Below the pieces are notes generated by a model. The model was not told where the DNA came from. It ran no database searches and saw only the letters and a list, made by a program, of their open reading frames with translations. From Microvirga sp. ACRRW (GTDB taxonomy: Bacteria > Pseudomonadota > Alphaproteobacteria > Rhizobiales > Beijerinckiaceae), in contig NZ_JAKRNJ010000004.1 of the NCBI RefSeq assembly GCF_022346925.1, positions 1 through 64,000 of the forward strand: a stretch of DNA of 64,000 bases, in the 5' to 3' direction. The translations under genes were made by a program, and so were the position numbers. Positions 1 to 7,685 of the stretch are shown here, piece by piece (position 1 is the first letter of the stretch; each line of letters opens with the position of its first letter).

Positions 1-242
1 GCTCCCCACCCCCGCCGGGAGCCGTCCCCACCTGCGCCGAGGCCGGAATTCTGGGGGCCTTGGCCGGCGTGATGGGCAGCCTGATGGCGATGGAGGTCAT
101 GCGGGAAATCGTGGGCTTCGGCGAGAGCCTCGTAGGGAGGCTCCTCATGGTCGATGCACGGGGGATGCGATTCGACACGGTTCGATATGGGTGGGACGAG
201 GGGAACCCACTCAACGGCAGAAAGGCCTCGGGCACAGCCTAA
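1..242 (+). CDS. MoeB/ThiF/HesA-type adenylyltransferase (C-terminal fragment)
   Basis: The gene is cut by the window edge; the reading frame begins at nucleotide 3 and ends at TAA (240-242). The visible ~79 residues contain PTCAEAGILGALAGVMGSL, the conserved C-terminal segment of E1-like sulfur-carrier adenylyltransferases, where the Cys lies in the loop near the active site and the Gly-rich helix follows. Known role of the family: ATP-dependent adenylation of the C-terminal Gly of MoaD/ThiS-type carriers in the cytoplasm, for molybdopterin or thiamine sulfur transfer. Which carrier is used cannot be decided from this fragment. It converges on pheT with a 21-base gap. Confidence 0.75.
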   Translation, partial: SPPPPGAVPTCAEAGILGALAGVMGSLMAMEVMREIVGFGESLVGRLLMVDARGMRFDTVRYGWDEGNPLNGRKASGTA

Positions 243-263
243 GCCGCGCCCGAGACATAACCT

Positions 264-2687
264 TTATCCGCGCAGCACCGCGCCGGTCTTCTTCGACACT
301 TCCGCGATGATCTTGGCCGTCACGGCCTCGATCTCCACGTCGGTGAGCGTCTTTTCCGTCGGCTGGAGCGTGACGGCGATGGCCACGGACTTCTTGTCCG
401 GGTCGATGCCAGTGCCCTCGTAGACGTCGAACACATCGACGCCCACGATCAGCGCGCGCTCCGCTCCTTGGGCCGCCTTCACGATGTCGCCCGCCGCCAC
501 ATCGCGGCCGACCACGAAGGCGAAGTCGCGGGTGAGCGGCTGGAAATCGGGCAGCGAGAGCTTCGGCTTCATCTTGGTGGGCTTCGCCTTGGGCGGCGGA
601 AGCGCATCGAGATTGAGTTCGAAGGCAACGAGCGGCCCCTTCAGGTCGAGCGCCTTCAGGATCTTCGGGTGAACCTCACCGAACGCGCCGACGATATTCT
701 TCGGGCCGAATTGCAGCGTGCCCGAACGGCCAGGATGGAACCAGGCCGGACCGCCCGCGACGATCTGAAGACCGCCTGCGGGAATACCAAGAGCAGCCAG
801 CAGCGCCAGAACGTCGGCCTTGGCGTCGAACGCATCGACGCTTTCCGCTCCGCCATTCCAGTGGCGGCCGACGCCCTCGGCGCGCGCCGTACCGCGACGC
901 ACGGAGGCGGCCTTGATCGACTGGCCTTCCGGCTCGTCGGACGCGAAGGTCTGGCCGACTTCGAAGAGCGCAACATCACCGAAACCCCGATCCGCGTTGC
1001 GCTGGGCTGCCTTCAACAGACCCGGCAGAAGCGATGGGCGCATGTCGGAGAGTTCCGCCGCAATCGGGTTGGCGAGCGCAAGACGCGCATCGCCGCCACC
1101 GAACAGCTCCGCTTCGTCTTTCGAAATGAAGGACCAGGTGACGGCTTCCACCAAACCGCGCATGGCGAGAGAGCGGCGCGCGACGCGCGTGCGCTTCTGG
1201 ATCAGCGTGAGGATCGGTTTTGCGACCGTCGCTTCGAGACGCGGCAGCGGCTGCGGCTCGATGCGGTCGACACCGGCGATGCGGATGACCTCTTCCACGA
1301 GATCGGCCTTGCCTTCGATGTCGGGACGCCAGGACGGCGGCACGACGTTCACGCGCTCGCCCGAGCCCTGAACCTTGAAGCCGAGCTTCTTCAGAATCTC
1401 TTCGGATTCAGCAGGTTTCACATCGAGGCCCGACAGGCGCGGCACTTCCGAATACGGGAACTCGATCACACGCGTCGTATCCGGCACCTTGCCCGCCACG
1501 ACAGCCTCGCTCGGCTCACCGCCGCAGAAATCGATCACCATCTTCGTCGCGAGATCCAGGCCCGGCACCGTGAAGGCCGGATCGATGCCGCGCTCGAAGC
1601 GATAGCGCGCATCGGTAATGATGCCGTGCTTGCGGCCCGTCTGCGCGATGTTGAGCGGATCCCACAAAGCGGATTCGATCAGCACATCCGTCGTGCCTTC
1701 GTCCGAACCGGAATGCTCGCCGCCCATAATGCCGGCAATCGACTCGACGCCGTTCTCATCGGCGATCACCACCGTTCCCGCATCGAGCTTGTAGGTGCGG
1801 CCATCGAGCGCCAGCACTTCCTCGCCATCCTTCGCGCGGCGGACGGTGAGATTGCCCTTCACCTTCTTGGCGTCGAACACGTGCAGCGGACGACCACGGT
1901 CGAAGGTGATGTAGTTGGTGATGTCGACGAGCGCGTTGATCGGGCGAAGACCGATGGAGAGCAGACGGCGCTGCATCCATTCCGGCGAGGGGCCGTTCTT
2001 CACGCCGCGCACGAGACGCAGCGCGAAGGTCGGGCAGAGCTTCGCGTCATCGCCCGAGAAATCGAGCGTCACGGAAACCGGGCACGCGCCCTTGCCTTGA
2101 ATGGCAGGAACGTCGCCACCTTTGAGCGTGCCGAGACCGGCTGCGGCGAGATCGCGCGCGATGCCGAAGATCGACGTGCAATCGGGACGGTTCGGCGTGA
2201 GGTTGATCTCGATCACCGGATCGTCGAGGCCTGCATAAGCAGCGTAGGCAACGCCAATAGGCGCATCAGCGGGAAGCTCAATGATGCCGTCGTGATCGTC
2301 GGAGATTTCAAGCTCAGCCGCCGAGCACAGCATGCCCGCGCTCTCCACGCCGCGAATGGTGCCGACACCGAGCGTGATGTTCTTGCCGGGCACGTAGGTG
2401 CCGGGAGGCGCGAACACGCTCTTCATGCCGGTGCGTGCATTAGGTGCGCCACAGACGACCTGGATCGGCGAGCCACTGCCGGTATCGACCATGCACACGC
2501 GCAGGCGATCCGCGTTCGGATGCTGCTCGGCGGAGATCACATAGGCGTTGATGTAAGCGCCAAGCGTCTTCGCCTTGTCCTCGACGCCTTCGACCTCGAG
2601 GCCGATGCGCGTGAGCGTTTCAACGATCTCATCGAGAGATGCATTGGTCTCAAGATGATCCTTGAGCCAGGAGAGAGTGAATTTCAT
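264..2687 (-). CDS. pheT: phenylalanine--tRNA ligase beta subunit
   Basis: 807 residues, the usual length for bacterial PheT. It forms the alpha2-beta2 synthetase with PheS and charges tRNA-Phe in the cytoplasm; the beta chain carries the B3/B4 editing domain and tRNA-contact domains. Seen: an N-terminal tRNA-binding (OB-fold) domain at about residues 40-150 ([16 protein letters not shown]), the B3/B4 region with NLTPNRPDC, a central B5 domain, and a C-terminal ferredoxin-like anticodon-binding domain beginning near [12 protein letters not shown]. The ATG start has a good Shine-Dalgarno (AAAGGAGA). It lies 12 nt downstream of pheS, so the two are one operon. Confidence 0.98.
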   Translation of the reverse strand: MKFTLSWLKDHLETNASLDEIVETLTRIGLEVEGVEDKAKTLGAYINAYVISAEQHPNADRLRVCMVDTGSGSPIQVVCGAPNARTGMKSVFAPPGTYVPGKNITLGVGTIRGVESAGMLCSAAELEISDDHDGIIELPADAPIGVAYAAYAGLDDPVIEINLTPNRPDCTSIFGIARDLAAAGLGTLKGGDVPAIQGKGACPVSVTLDFSGDDAKLCPTFALRLVRGVKNGPSPEWMQRRLLSIGLRPINALVDITNYITFDRGRPLHVFDAKKVKGNLTVRRAKDGEEVLALDGRTYKLDAGTVVIADENGVESIAGIMGGEHSGSDEGTTDVLIESALWDPLNIAQTGRKHGIITDARYRFERGIDPAFTVPGLDLATKMVIDFCGGEPSEAVVAGKVPDTTRVIEFPYSEVPRLSGLDVKPAESEEILKKLGFKVQGSGERVNVVPPSWRPDIEGKADLVEEVIRIAGVDRIEPQPLPRLEATVAKPILTLIQKRTRVARRSLAMRGLVEAVTWSFISKDEAELFGGGDARLALANPIAAELSDMRPSLLPGLLKAAQRNADRGFGDVALFEVGQTFASDEPEGQSIKAASVRRGTARAEGVGRHWNGGAESVDAFDAKADVLALLAALGIPAGGLQIVAGGPAWFHPGRSGTLQFGPKNIVGAFGEVHPKILKALDLKGPLVAFELNLDALPPPKAKPTKMKPKLSLPDFQPLTRDFAFVVGRDVAAGDIVKAAQGAERALIVGVDVFDVYEGTGIDPDKKSVAIAVTLQPTEKTLTDVEIEAVTAKIIAEVSKKTGAVLRG

Positions 2688-2699
2688 TGGTGCTCTCCT

Positions 2700-3782
2700 T
2701 TACGAAGTCAGGCCGCTGACGAGGGACGGAATGTCGAGCGGGCGGAAGCCGTAATGGTTCAGCCAGCGTACATCGGCCTCGAAGAACGGACGCAGATCCG
2801 GCATGCCGTATTTCAGCATGGCGATGCGGTCGATGCCCATGCCCCAGGCGAAGCCCTGGTACTCGTCGGGATCGAGTCCGCAATTGCGCAGCACGTTCGG
2901 ATGCACCATTCCGCAGCCGAGAATTTCGAGCCAGTCGGTGCCTTCGCCGAAGCGGATTTCGCCGCCCTTACGCGAGCACTGAATGTCCACTTCAGCCGAC
3001 GGTTCGGTGAAGGGGAAGAACGACGGGCGGAAGCGCATCTTCACCTGATCGACTTCGAAGAACGCCTTGCAGAACTCTTCGAGAATCCACTTCATGTGCG
3101 CGATGTTGGCCTGCTTGTCGATGACGAGGCCTTCCACCTGGTGGAACATCGGCGTGTGCGTCTGGTCCGAGTCGTGGCGATAGGTACGGCCCGGAATGAT
3201 CACGCGGATCGGCGGCTTTTGCGACTTCATCGTGCGGATCTGCACCGGCGAGGTGTGCGTGCGCAGCACCTTGCGCTCGCCCTTCTCGTCGGGGGCGAGG
3301 AAGAACGTGTCGTGCATCTCGCGCGCCGGATGTCCGACGGGGAAGTTCAGAGCCGTGAAGTTGAGATAATCCGTCTCGATATCCGGACCCTCGGCCACGG
3401 AGAAGCCCATATCGGCGAAAATCGCCGTCAGTTCCTCGATCACCTGGCTGATGGGGTGGATGCGCCCGCGCGCTTCCGGCGCTTCCTGCGGGAGCAGCGT
3501 CACGTCGATGCGCTCGGCGGCAAGGCGCGCTCCGAGAGCGGCCTCGGCGAGCGTTTCCTTCTTCACCGTGAGGGCGCTCTGAACCTTGTCGCGCAGGCCG
3601 TTGATGAGGGGCCCGCGTTCCTTGCGCTCCTCCGGCGTCATCGCGCCGAGGGTCTTCAAGAGTTCGGAGACGGAGCCCTTCTTGCCGAGCGCGGACAGGC
3701 GCACAGCTTCGAGAGCCGCTTCGTCGCCGGCGGCTTCGACCTGAGAAAGCAGGTCAGTTTCGAGTTGATTGAGATCGGTCAT
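2700..3782 (-). CDS. pheS: phenylalanine--tRNA ligase alpha subunit
   Basis: 360 residues, normal for the catalytic class II subunit. Seen: an N-terminal coiled-coil arm (about residues 1-90), motif 2 with [16 protein letters not shown], and motif 3 [14 protein letters not shown] near the C-terminus, which build the aminoacyl-adenylate site. The protein activates phenylalanine and transfers it to tRNA-Phe together with PheT. It is read leftward after rplT and directly before pheT. About 180 nt separate it from rplT, and that gap contains a 10-bp hairpin just after the rplT stop. Confidence 0.98.
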   Translation of the reverse strand: MTDLNQLETDLLSQVEAAGDEAALEAVRLSALGKKGSVSELLKTLGAMTPEERKERGPLINGLRDKVQSALTVKKETLAEAALGARLAAERIDVTLLPQEAPEARGRIHPISQVIEELTAIFADMGFSVAEGPDIETDYLNFTALNFPVGHPAREMHDTFFLAPDEKGERKVLRTHTSPVQIRTMKSQKPPIRVIIPGRTYRHDSDQTHTPMFHQVEGLVIDKQANIAHMKWILEEFCKAFFEVDQVKMRFRPSFFPFTEPSAEVDIQCSRKGGEIRFGEGTDWLEILGCGMVHPNVLRNCGLDPDEYQGFAWGMGIDRIAMLKYGMPDLRPFFEADVRWLNHYGFRPLDIPSLVSGLTS

Positions 3783-3913
3783 CGGTCCCTAGCCAGATGC
3801 TAAGCGCTTTCAGGGGCGCAGCGCGGGAACCGTGAAGATAGCCGAGCCGCGTGGTCGCAACCGACAGCGTTTCAGCCGTCAGCGCGGATGGTCTCGGAAA
3901 AGGCGGGTAAAGG

Positions 3914-3942
3914 CGGTGCGGCTGAACGAGCCAGCCGCACCG
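3914..3942 (-). terminator. stem-loop after rplT, candidate weak terminator
   Basis: A perfect 10-bp inverted repeat (CGGTGCGGCT / AGCCGCACCG, loop of 9) begins about 19 nt downstream of the rplT stop in the leftward direction. The trailing sequence on the minus strand is only moderately T-rich (CCTTTACC), so it may attenuate rather than stop transcription into pheST. Confidence 0.5.
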
Positions 3943-3960
3943 AAAGCTAGTCTATCCGAC

Positions 3961-4329
3961 TTAGGCGGCCTGCTGAGGCAGGGCAGCCTTGGCAGCTTCC
4001 ACGTAAGCAGCGAAAGCCGCCGGCTCGTGGATGGCCATTTCGGACAGGACCTTGCGATCGACCTCGATCCCAGCCTTGCCGAGACCGTCGATAAATCGGG
4101 AATAGGTCATGTCATGCAGGCGGACGGCAGCGTTGAGACGCTGGATCCAAAGAGCGCGGAAGGTGCGCTTCTTGTTGCGACGATCGCGCGTCGCATACTG
4201 CATGCTCTTCTCGACCGCCTGCTTGGCGATGCGGATGGTGTTCTTGCGGCGGCCGTAGAAGCCTTTGGCTGCCTTAAAAACCTTCTTGTGCTTGGCGTGG
4301 GCGGTAACGCCCCGTTTGACGCGTGCCAT
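3961..4329 (-). CDS. rplT: 50S ribosomal protein L20
   Basis: 122 residues, very basic, beginning [21 protein letters not shown] and containing [17 protein letters not shown] and [15 protein letters not shown], all typical of L20. It binds 23S rRNA early in large-subunit assembly, and in several bacteria it represses its own operon by binding leader RNA. It sits 42 nt after rpmI in the conserved infC-rpmI-rplT cluster. The ATG start is supported by an upstream purine-rich Shine-Dalgarno (GGAG). The C-terminal extension ([13 protein letters not shown]) is usual in alphaproteobacteria. Confidence 0.98.
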   Translation of the reverse strand: MARVKRGVTAHAKHKKVFKAAKGFYGRRKNTIRIAKQAVEKSMQYATRDRRNKKRTFRALWIQRLNAAVRLHDMTYSRFIDGLGKAGIEVDRKVLSEMAIHEPAAFAAYVEAAKAALPQQAA

Positions 4330-4371
4330 GGGAAAACTCCTTCAAAATCCGGGATGGTGGGGAAGACCGCC

Positions 4372-4572
4372 TTAGCCGTTGGGCAGGAAGTACTTCTTCA
4401 CGTTGTAGGCGTCGCCCTCGAACATGGTCGTGGTGCCGCGCAGGTTGCGGATCTGCTTCTTGGTCCGCTTGATCATCCCGTGGCGCTTGCCGGCCTGGGC
4501 GTAAACGACCTTGCCGGTGCCAGTGATCTTGAAGCGCTTCTTAGCGCCCGATTTCGTCTTCAGCTTGGGCAT
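4372..4572 (-). CDS. rpmI: 50S ribosomal protein L35
   Basis: 66 residues beginning [21 protein letters not shown], the diagnostic L35 N-terminus, with [18 protein letters not shown] following. It is a small basic component of the large ribosomal subunit. The Shine-Dalgarno AAAGGAG lies 6-7 nt before the ATG. A roughly 200-nt leader separates it from infC and contains three hairpins, which suggests separate control of rpmI-rplT relative to infC. Confidence 0.97.
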   Translation of the reverse strand: MPKLKTKSGAKKRFKITGTGKVVYAQAGKRHGMIKRTKKQIRNLRGTTTMFEGDAYNVKKYFLPNG

Positions 4573-4647
4573 TTTGCTCTCCTTTGGTCAGGCCTCGAGA
4601 GCGGGAAACCCGCCCTTTCAGCCCATATTGCTACTGTGAGCAACACA

Positions 4648-4680
4648 AACCGCCACGGCAGCCCTAACAGCCGGGCGGTT
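4648..4680 (-). promoter_or_regulatory. leader hairpin upstream of rpmI
   Basis: AACCGCC (4648-4654) pairs with GGCGGTT (4674-4680), and the inner CGGC/GCCG (4656-4659 / 4670-4673) extends the stem past one bulged base. It lies about 75 nt upstream of the rpmI start. Position in an rpmI-rplT leader suggests ribosomal-protein autoregulation; the function is inferred from position only. Confidence 0.45.
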
Positions 4681-4688
4681 CGATGAAG

Positions 4689-4711
4689 GGCGGCTTATGG
4701 CAGAAGCCGCC
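4689..4711 (-). promoter_or_regulatory. second leader hairpin between infC and rpmI
   Basis: GGCGGCTT (4689-4696) and AAGCCGCC (4704-4711) form a perfect 8-bp stem with a 7-nt loop, right after the T-run of the infC terminator. It may be part of a leader structure or a backup terminator. Confidence 0.45.
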
Positions 4712-4713
4712 TT

Positions 4714-4747
4714 AAAAAGCAATGGCCGCCGGGATGCCGGCGGCCAT
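4714..4747 (-). terminator. intrinsic terminator after infC
   Basis: A perfect 11-bp stem (4722-4732 / 4737-4747, GATG loop on the + strand) is followed on the minus strand by TGCTTTTTAAGG, i.e. five T at 4714-4718. It begins 26 nt downstream of the infC stop and may partly uncouple infC from rpmI-rplT. Confidence 0.8.
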
Positions 4748-4772
4748 GAATTTCACTTGGTGGCAGAGTCCC

Positions 4773-5315
4773 TTAGCGAGGGGCCAGCACCATGACGACC
4801 TGGCGGCCCTCGAAGTTCGGCTCCATCTCGACCTTGGCGATATCGCCAACATCGGCCTTGACCCGGTCGAGAACCTTCAGGCCGAGGGATTGGTGCGCCA
4901 TTTCGCGGCCACGGAAGCGCAGGGTGATCTTCACCTTGTTGCCTTCCTCGAAGAAGCTCTTCATGGCCTTCATCTTCACGTCGTAATCGTGATCGTCGAT
5001 GCCCGGGCGCAGCTTGATTTCCTTGACCTCGACGGTCTTCTGCTTCTTGCGCGCCTCAGCGGCCTTCTTCTGTTCCAGGAAGCGGAATTTGCCGTAATCG
5101 AGGATCTTGCAGACCGGAGGGGTCGCGTTCGGCGAGATTTCCACCAGGTCGAGGCCAGCGTCCTCGGCGAGGCGCATGGCATCGAAGAAGGGCATTACGC
5201 CCTTGTTCTGTCCGGTATCATCGATCAGCTGAACTTCGCGGACGCCGCGAATGTCTCGGTTTGCGCGCGGTCCGTCCTTTTGCGGCACCGGCATAGGTCT
5301 CATTGGTCGGCGAAT
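4773..5315 (-). CDS. infC: translation initiation factor IF-3 with AUU start codon
   Basis: The N-terminal domain ([19 protein letters not shown]), the lysine-rich linker ([31 protein letters not shown]) and the C-terminal 30S-binding domain are all IF-3. The factor prevents premature subunit joining and proofreads start codons. I chose ATT at 5313-5315 rather than the in-frame ATG at 5301-5303. An AGGAGA Shine-Dalgarno ends 8 nt before ATT, while the ATG would be 20 nt away. The extra residues (M)RRP match the usual IF-3 N-terminus. An AUU start is the known basis of IF-3 autoregulation, because IF-3 discriminates against non-canonical starts. Length is 180 residues from ATT. Confidence 0.93.
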   Translation of the reverse strand: MRRPMRPMPVPQKDGPRANRDIRGVREVQLIDDTGQNKGVMPFFDAMRLAEDAGLDLVEISPNATPPVCKILDYGKFRFLEQKKAAEARKKQKTVEVKEIKLRPGIDDHDYDVKMKAMKSFFEEGNKVKITLRFRGREMAHQSLGLKVLDRVKADVGDIAKVEMEPNFEGRQVVMVLAPR

Positions 5316-5323
5316 GGCTCGTA

Positions 5324-5330
5324 TCTCCTG
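5324..5330 (-). promoter_or_regulatory. ribosome binding site deciding the infC AUU start
   Basis: The minus strand reads CAGGAGA here, followed by 8 nt and then ATT. Spacing is ideal for ATT and poor for the downstream ATG, so this site decides the start. Confidence 0.8.
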
Positions 5331-5408
5331 TTTAAGGGCTCAGTCGAGGCGGGAGACTTTCCAGAAGCCTCTGCAGCATGCTCAACCTTGCCGAGAATAA
5401 TTCGACAT

Positions 5409-5428
5409 TTCGCGCAAAATGGCGCGAA
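5409..5428 (-). terminator. hairpin at the end of the glycosyltransferase gene
   Basis: TTCGCGC (5409-5415) and GCGCGAA (5422-5428) form a 7-bp stem immediately after the TGA stop of the leftward glycosyltransferase gene. There is no clear T-run, so termination is uncertain. Confidence 0.35.
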
Positions 5429-5429
5429 G

Positions 5430-6674
5430 TCAACTCGTTCTGTGGGCTGACCAGCTATCCAGAAGGGCAGAATACACATTGAGCGTGCTCGAAATCATGC
5501 GGTCGAGCGAGAACTGGCGCTCCACGTGGGCTCTCGCCCGGGTGCTCAAGGCGATTCTGGCACTGGCGCCGAGGCTCAGGGCGGCTCCTACAGCTTCGGC
5601 CAGGGCCTCGGCATCGCCCGCGGGCACGCGCCAGCCCGTCCGCTCCTGTTGCGGCACGGTCGGCGGGGCCAGAACCGTCTCGGGCACGGCACCGAGATCG
5701 GACACCACCACCGGTGTTCCCATGGCCTGGGCCTCCACCGCCGAGCGGCCGAAGGCCTCCGGCTCCGTCGAGGGCACCGTGACGACTGCCGCTGCCAGGA
5801 AGGCGGCAGGCATGTCGATGCAATGGCCGACCCGGCGCACGACGCCTTTCAGGCCCTTGGCCTCGATCAGGCTGTCGAGCTCCTTCACATAGGAATCCCG
5901 GCCCTGCGGATCGCCTGCCAGGATATAGGCGACGTCGGCCATGCCGGCATCCCGGAGCTTGGCCGCGGCCTCGATCAGCACTTTCTGGCCCTTCCAGCCC
6001 GTCAGGCGAGCGGCAAGCAGCACCACGCGCTCGTGGGGCGCCACGCCCCAGGCCTTGCGCAGAGCCTCGATTCGCTCGGGCGCCACGGCGGCGGGCGCGA
6101 ATTTGAGGAAATCCGTGCCCCGGTAGATCACTCCGATCCGGTCTGCGGATTGGGGATAATGAGAGCGGATCAGATTGGCGGTGTATTGCGAGTTGGCGAT
6201 GACCACGTCGCCCCGAGCCATGACCGAGTTGTAGAGAACCTTCACCGAGGAGCGGCCGGAATAGCTGCCGTGATAGGTGGTCACGAAGGGAATGTTGAGG
6301 CTGCGGGCCGCGCCCATGGCCACCCAGGCCGGAGCCCGGGAGCGGGCATGGATCAAGGACACCCTCTCCTTGTGGCAGATCCTGGCGAGCCTGCGCACGT
6401 TGAGAAACATGGAAACCGGGTTCTTCGTGGCCGCCGGAAAGGGAATCCAGATGCCGCCTTTGGCCTGGAGCTCGCCCACGAGCCGCCCGCCCTCGGTGGC
6501 GACCAGAGCCCGCGCACCCGCGTTCACCAGCCCCTCGGCGATGTCGACCGCGGTACGCTCCGCCCCTCCGGCCTCAAGCTCCGGAATGATCTGCAGGATG
6601 GTCCGGCCTGCGAGCGGATGAGAATGGGATGACGGGAAAGATGCTCCTCCGCCGGGTCGCGCTGAAAAACTCAC
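5430..6674 (-). CDS. glycosyltransferase, GT-B fold, family 4/1 type
   Basis: The GTG start at 6672-6674 gives 414 residues. It is preceded by GAGAAGG about 11 nt upstream, and any earlier in-frame start would overlap the divergent hydrolase gene. Seen: the N-terminal Rossmann half with IIPELEAGGAERTAVDIAEGL (typical donor-independent loop), GVIYRGTDFLKF at the linker, AARLTGWKGQKVLIEA, and near the C-terminus EPEAFGRSAVE, the E-x7-E nucleotide-sugar motif of retaining GT4 enzymes. It probably adds a sugar in surface polysaccharide or glycolipid synthesis at the cytoplasmic face; acceptor and sugar are unknown. It lies upstream of infC in the same direction, but is not otherwise connected to it. 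Confidence 0.9.
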   Translation of the reverse strand: MSFSARPGGGASFPSSHSHPLAGRTILQIIPELEAGGAERTAVDIAEGLVNAGARALVATEGGRLVGELQAKGGIWIPFPAATKNPVSMFLNVRRLARICHKERVSLIHARSRAPAWVAMGAARSLNIPFVTTYHGSYSGRSSVKVLYNSVMARGDVVIANSQYTANLIRSHYPQSADRIGVIYRGTDFLKFAPAAVAPERIEALRKAWGVAPHERVVLLAARLTGWKGQKVLIEAAAKLRDAGMADVAYILAGDPQGRDSYVKELDSLIEAKGLKGVVRRVGHCIDMPAAFLAAAVVTVPSTEPEAFGRSAVEAQAMGTPVVVSDLGAVPETVLAPPTVPQQERTGWRVPAGDAEALAEAVGAALSLGASARIALSTRARAHVERQFSLDRMISSTLNVYSALLDSWSAHRTS

Positions 6675-6753
6675 CGATGTAAGAGCCTTCTCAAAAGGAA
6701 GATGACAGAATCGCTTAAACCCTTGCTTCAAAGCAGTTGAGGACAGGTTAACC

Positions 6754-7515
6754 ATGCAGCAAAGCGTCACACTCGGCTCAGGAGCGGACGAGCGCCGGAT
6801 CGCCGTGATCCACCGGGAGGGCAAGGGCCCGCCTGTGGTGTGGATCGGCGGATTCAAATCCGACATGCGAGCCACCAAGGCCACCGCCATCGATTCCTGG
6901 GCCGAGGCTCACGGCCGCGCCTTCCTCCGCTTCGACTACAGCGGACACGGCGAATCGGGTGGCGATTTCGAACAGGGCACCATCTCTCGCTGGCTGGAAG
7001 AGGCCCTTGCCGTCATGGAGCACTTCCTGAAGGAGCGGCCCATTCTGGTCGGCTCCTCCATGGGCGGCTGGATCTCGCTTCTCGCCGCGCGGCACCTGAT
7101 GGACAAGCATCCTGCCCTCGCCCCAGTCGGCATCGTGCTCATCGCACCAGCCACCGACATGACGGAAAGGCTGATGTGGGCGCGCTTTCCGGAAGACCTC
7201 CGGCGGACGGTGGAAGAGACCGGGGTCTATTACCGCCCGTCCGCCTATTCGGAGGATCCCTACCCGATCACCAAGAAGCTTATCGAGGATGGACGCCGGC
7301 ATCTCCTCCTCGGAAAGCCGATCCAGACCGGCTGCCCGGTCCACATCCTTCAGGGCATGGAAGACCCGGACGTGCCGTGGAACCACGCGCTCGAACTGGT
7401 GGAGCACCTGCCGGGAGACAGCGTGTCGCTCACCCTCATCAAGGACGGCGATCATCGTCTTTCACGGGACGAGGATCTGGAGCGGCTGATCGGGGCGATT
7501 GCAGCCATTGCCTGA
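6754..7515 (+). CDS. alpha/beta-fold hydrolase
   Basis: 253 residues without a signal peptide, hence cytosolic. The alpha/beta hydrolase fold is shown by the strand-turn WIGGFKSDM, then RFDYSGHGESGG, and the nucleophile elbow GSSMGG with Ser102. Likely acid and base are Asp204/Asp206 (GMEDPDVPW) and His234 (DGDHRLS), so the triad looks complete. The family includes esterases, thioesterases and acyl-protein hydrolases; it resembles the palmitoyl-protein-thioesterase/BEM46-like group, but the substrate cannot be read from sequence. It is divergent from the glycosyltransferase, with an 80-nt shared upstream region. Confidence 0.9.
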   Translation: MQQSVTLGSGADERRIAVIHREGKGPPVVWIGGFKSDMRATKATAIDSWAEAHGRAFLRFDYSGHGESGGDFEQGTISRWLEEALAVMEHFLKERPILVGSSMGGWISLLAARHLMDKHPALAPVGIVLIAPATDMTERLMWARFPEDLRRTVEETGVYYRPSAYSEDPYPITKKLIEDGRRHLLLGKPIQTGCPVHILQGMEDPDVPWNHALELVEHLPGDSVSLTLIKDGDHRLSRDEDLERLIGAIAAIA

Positions 7516-7533
7516 ATTTTACCTGAAGCAGCG

Positions 7534-7572
7534 AAAGAAAAAAGCCAGGCGAACTGGAACTGTTCGCCTGGC
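7534..7572 (-). terminator. intrinsic terminator of the RTX gene
   Basis: GCCAGGCGAAC (7544-7554) pairs perfectly with GTTCGCCTGGC (7562-7572). On the minus strand the stem is followed by TTTTTTCTTT (7543 down to 7534). It lies about 113 nt beyond the stop of the leftward RTX gene. The hairpin could also slow transcripts from the hydrolase gene, but there is no T-run on that side. Confidence 0.85.
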
Positions 7573-7685
7573 CTCAAGAGCAGCGGTGATTGTCAGGCTG
7601 AAGCCTGTTTAGCCGGTGCTGATCGCCTGGATGGCATGCTGATAAACGCCACCCAAGCTATTCATAAGGCAACAACCTGAAGCCT

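Noticed and set aside
468-3803. 1111-codon open frame on the + strand opposite pheT/pheS
   Set aside because: It mirrors the two tRNA synthetase genes, which are unmistakable on the other strand. Such long antisense frames arise in GC-rich DNA because third-position GC bias removes stop codons; the translation is Arg/His-rich and matches no family.
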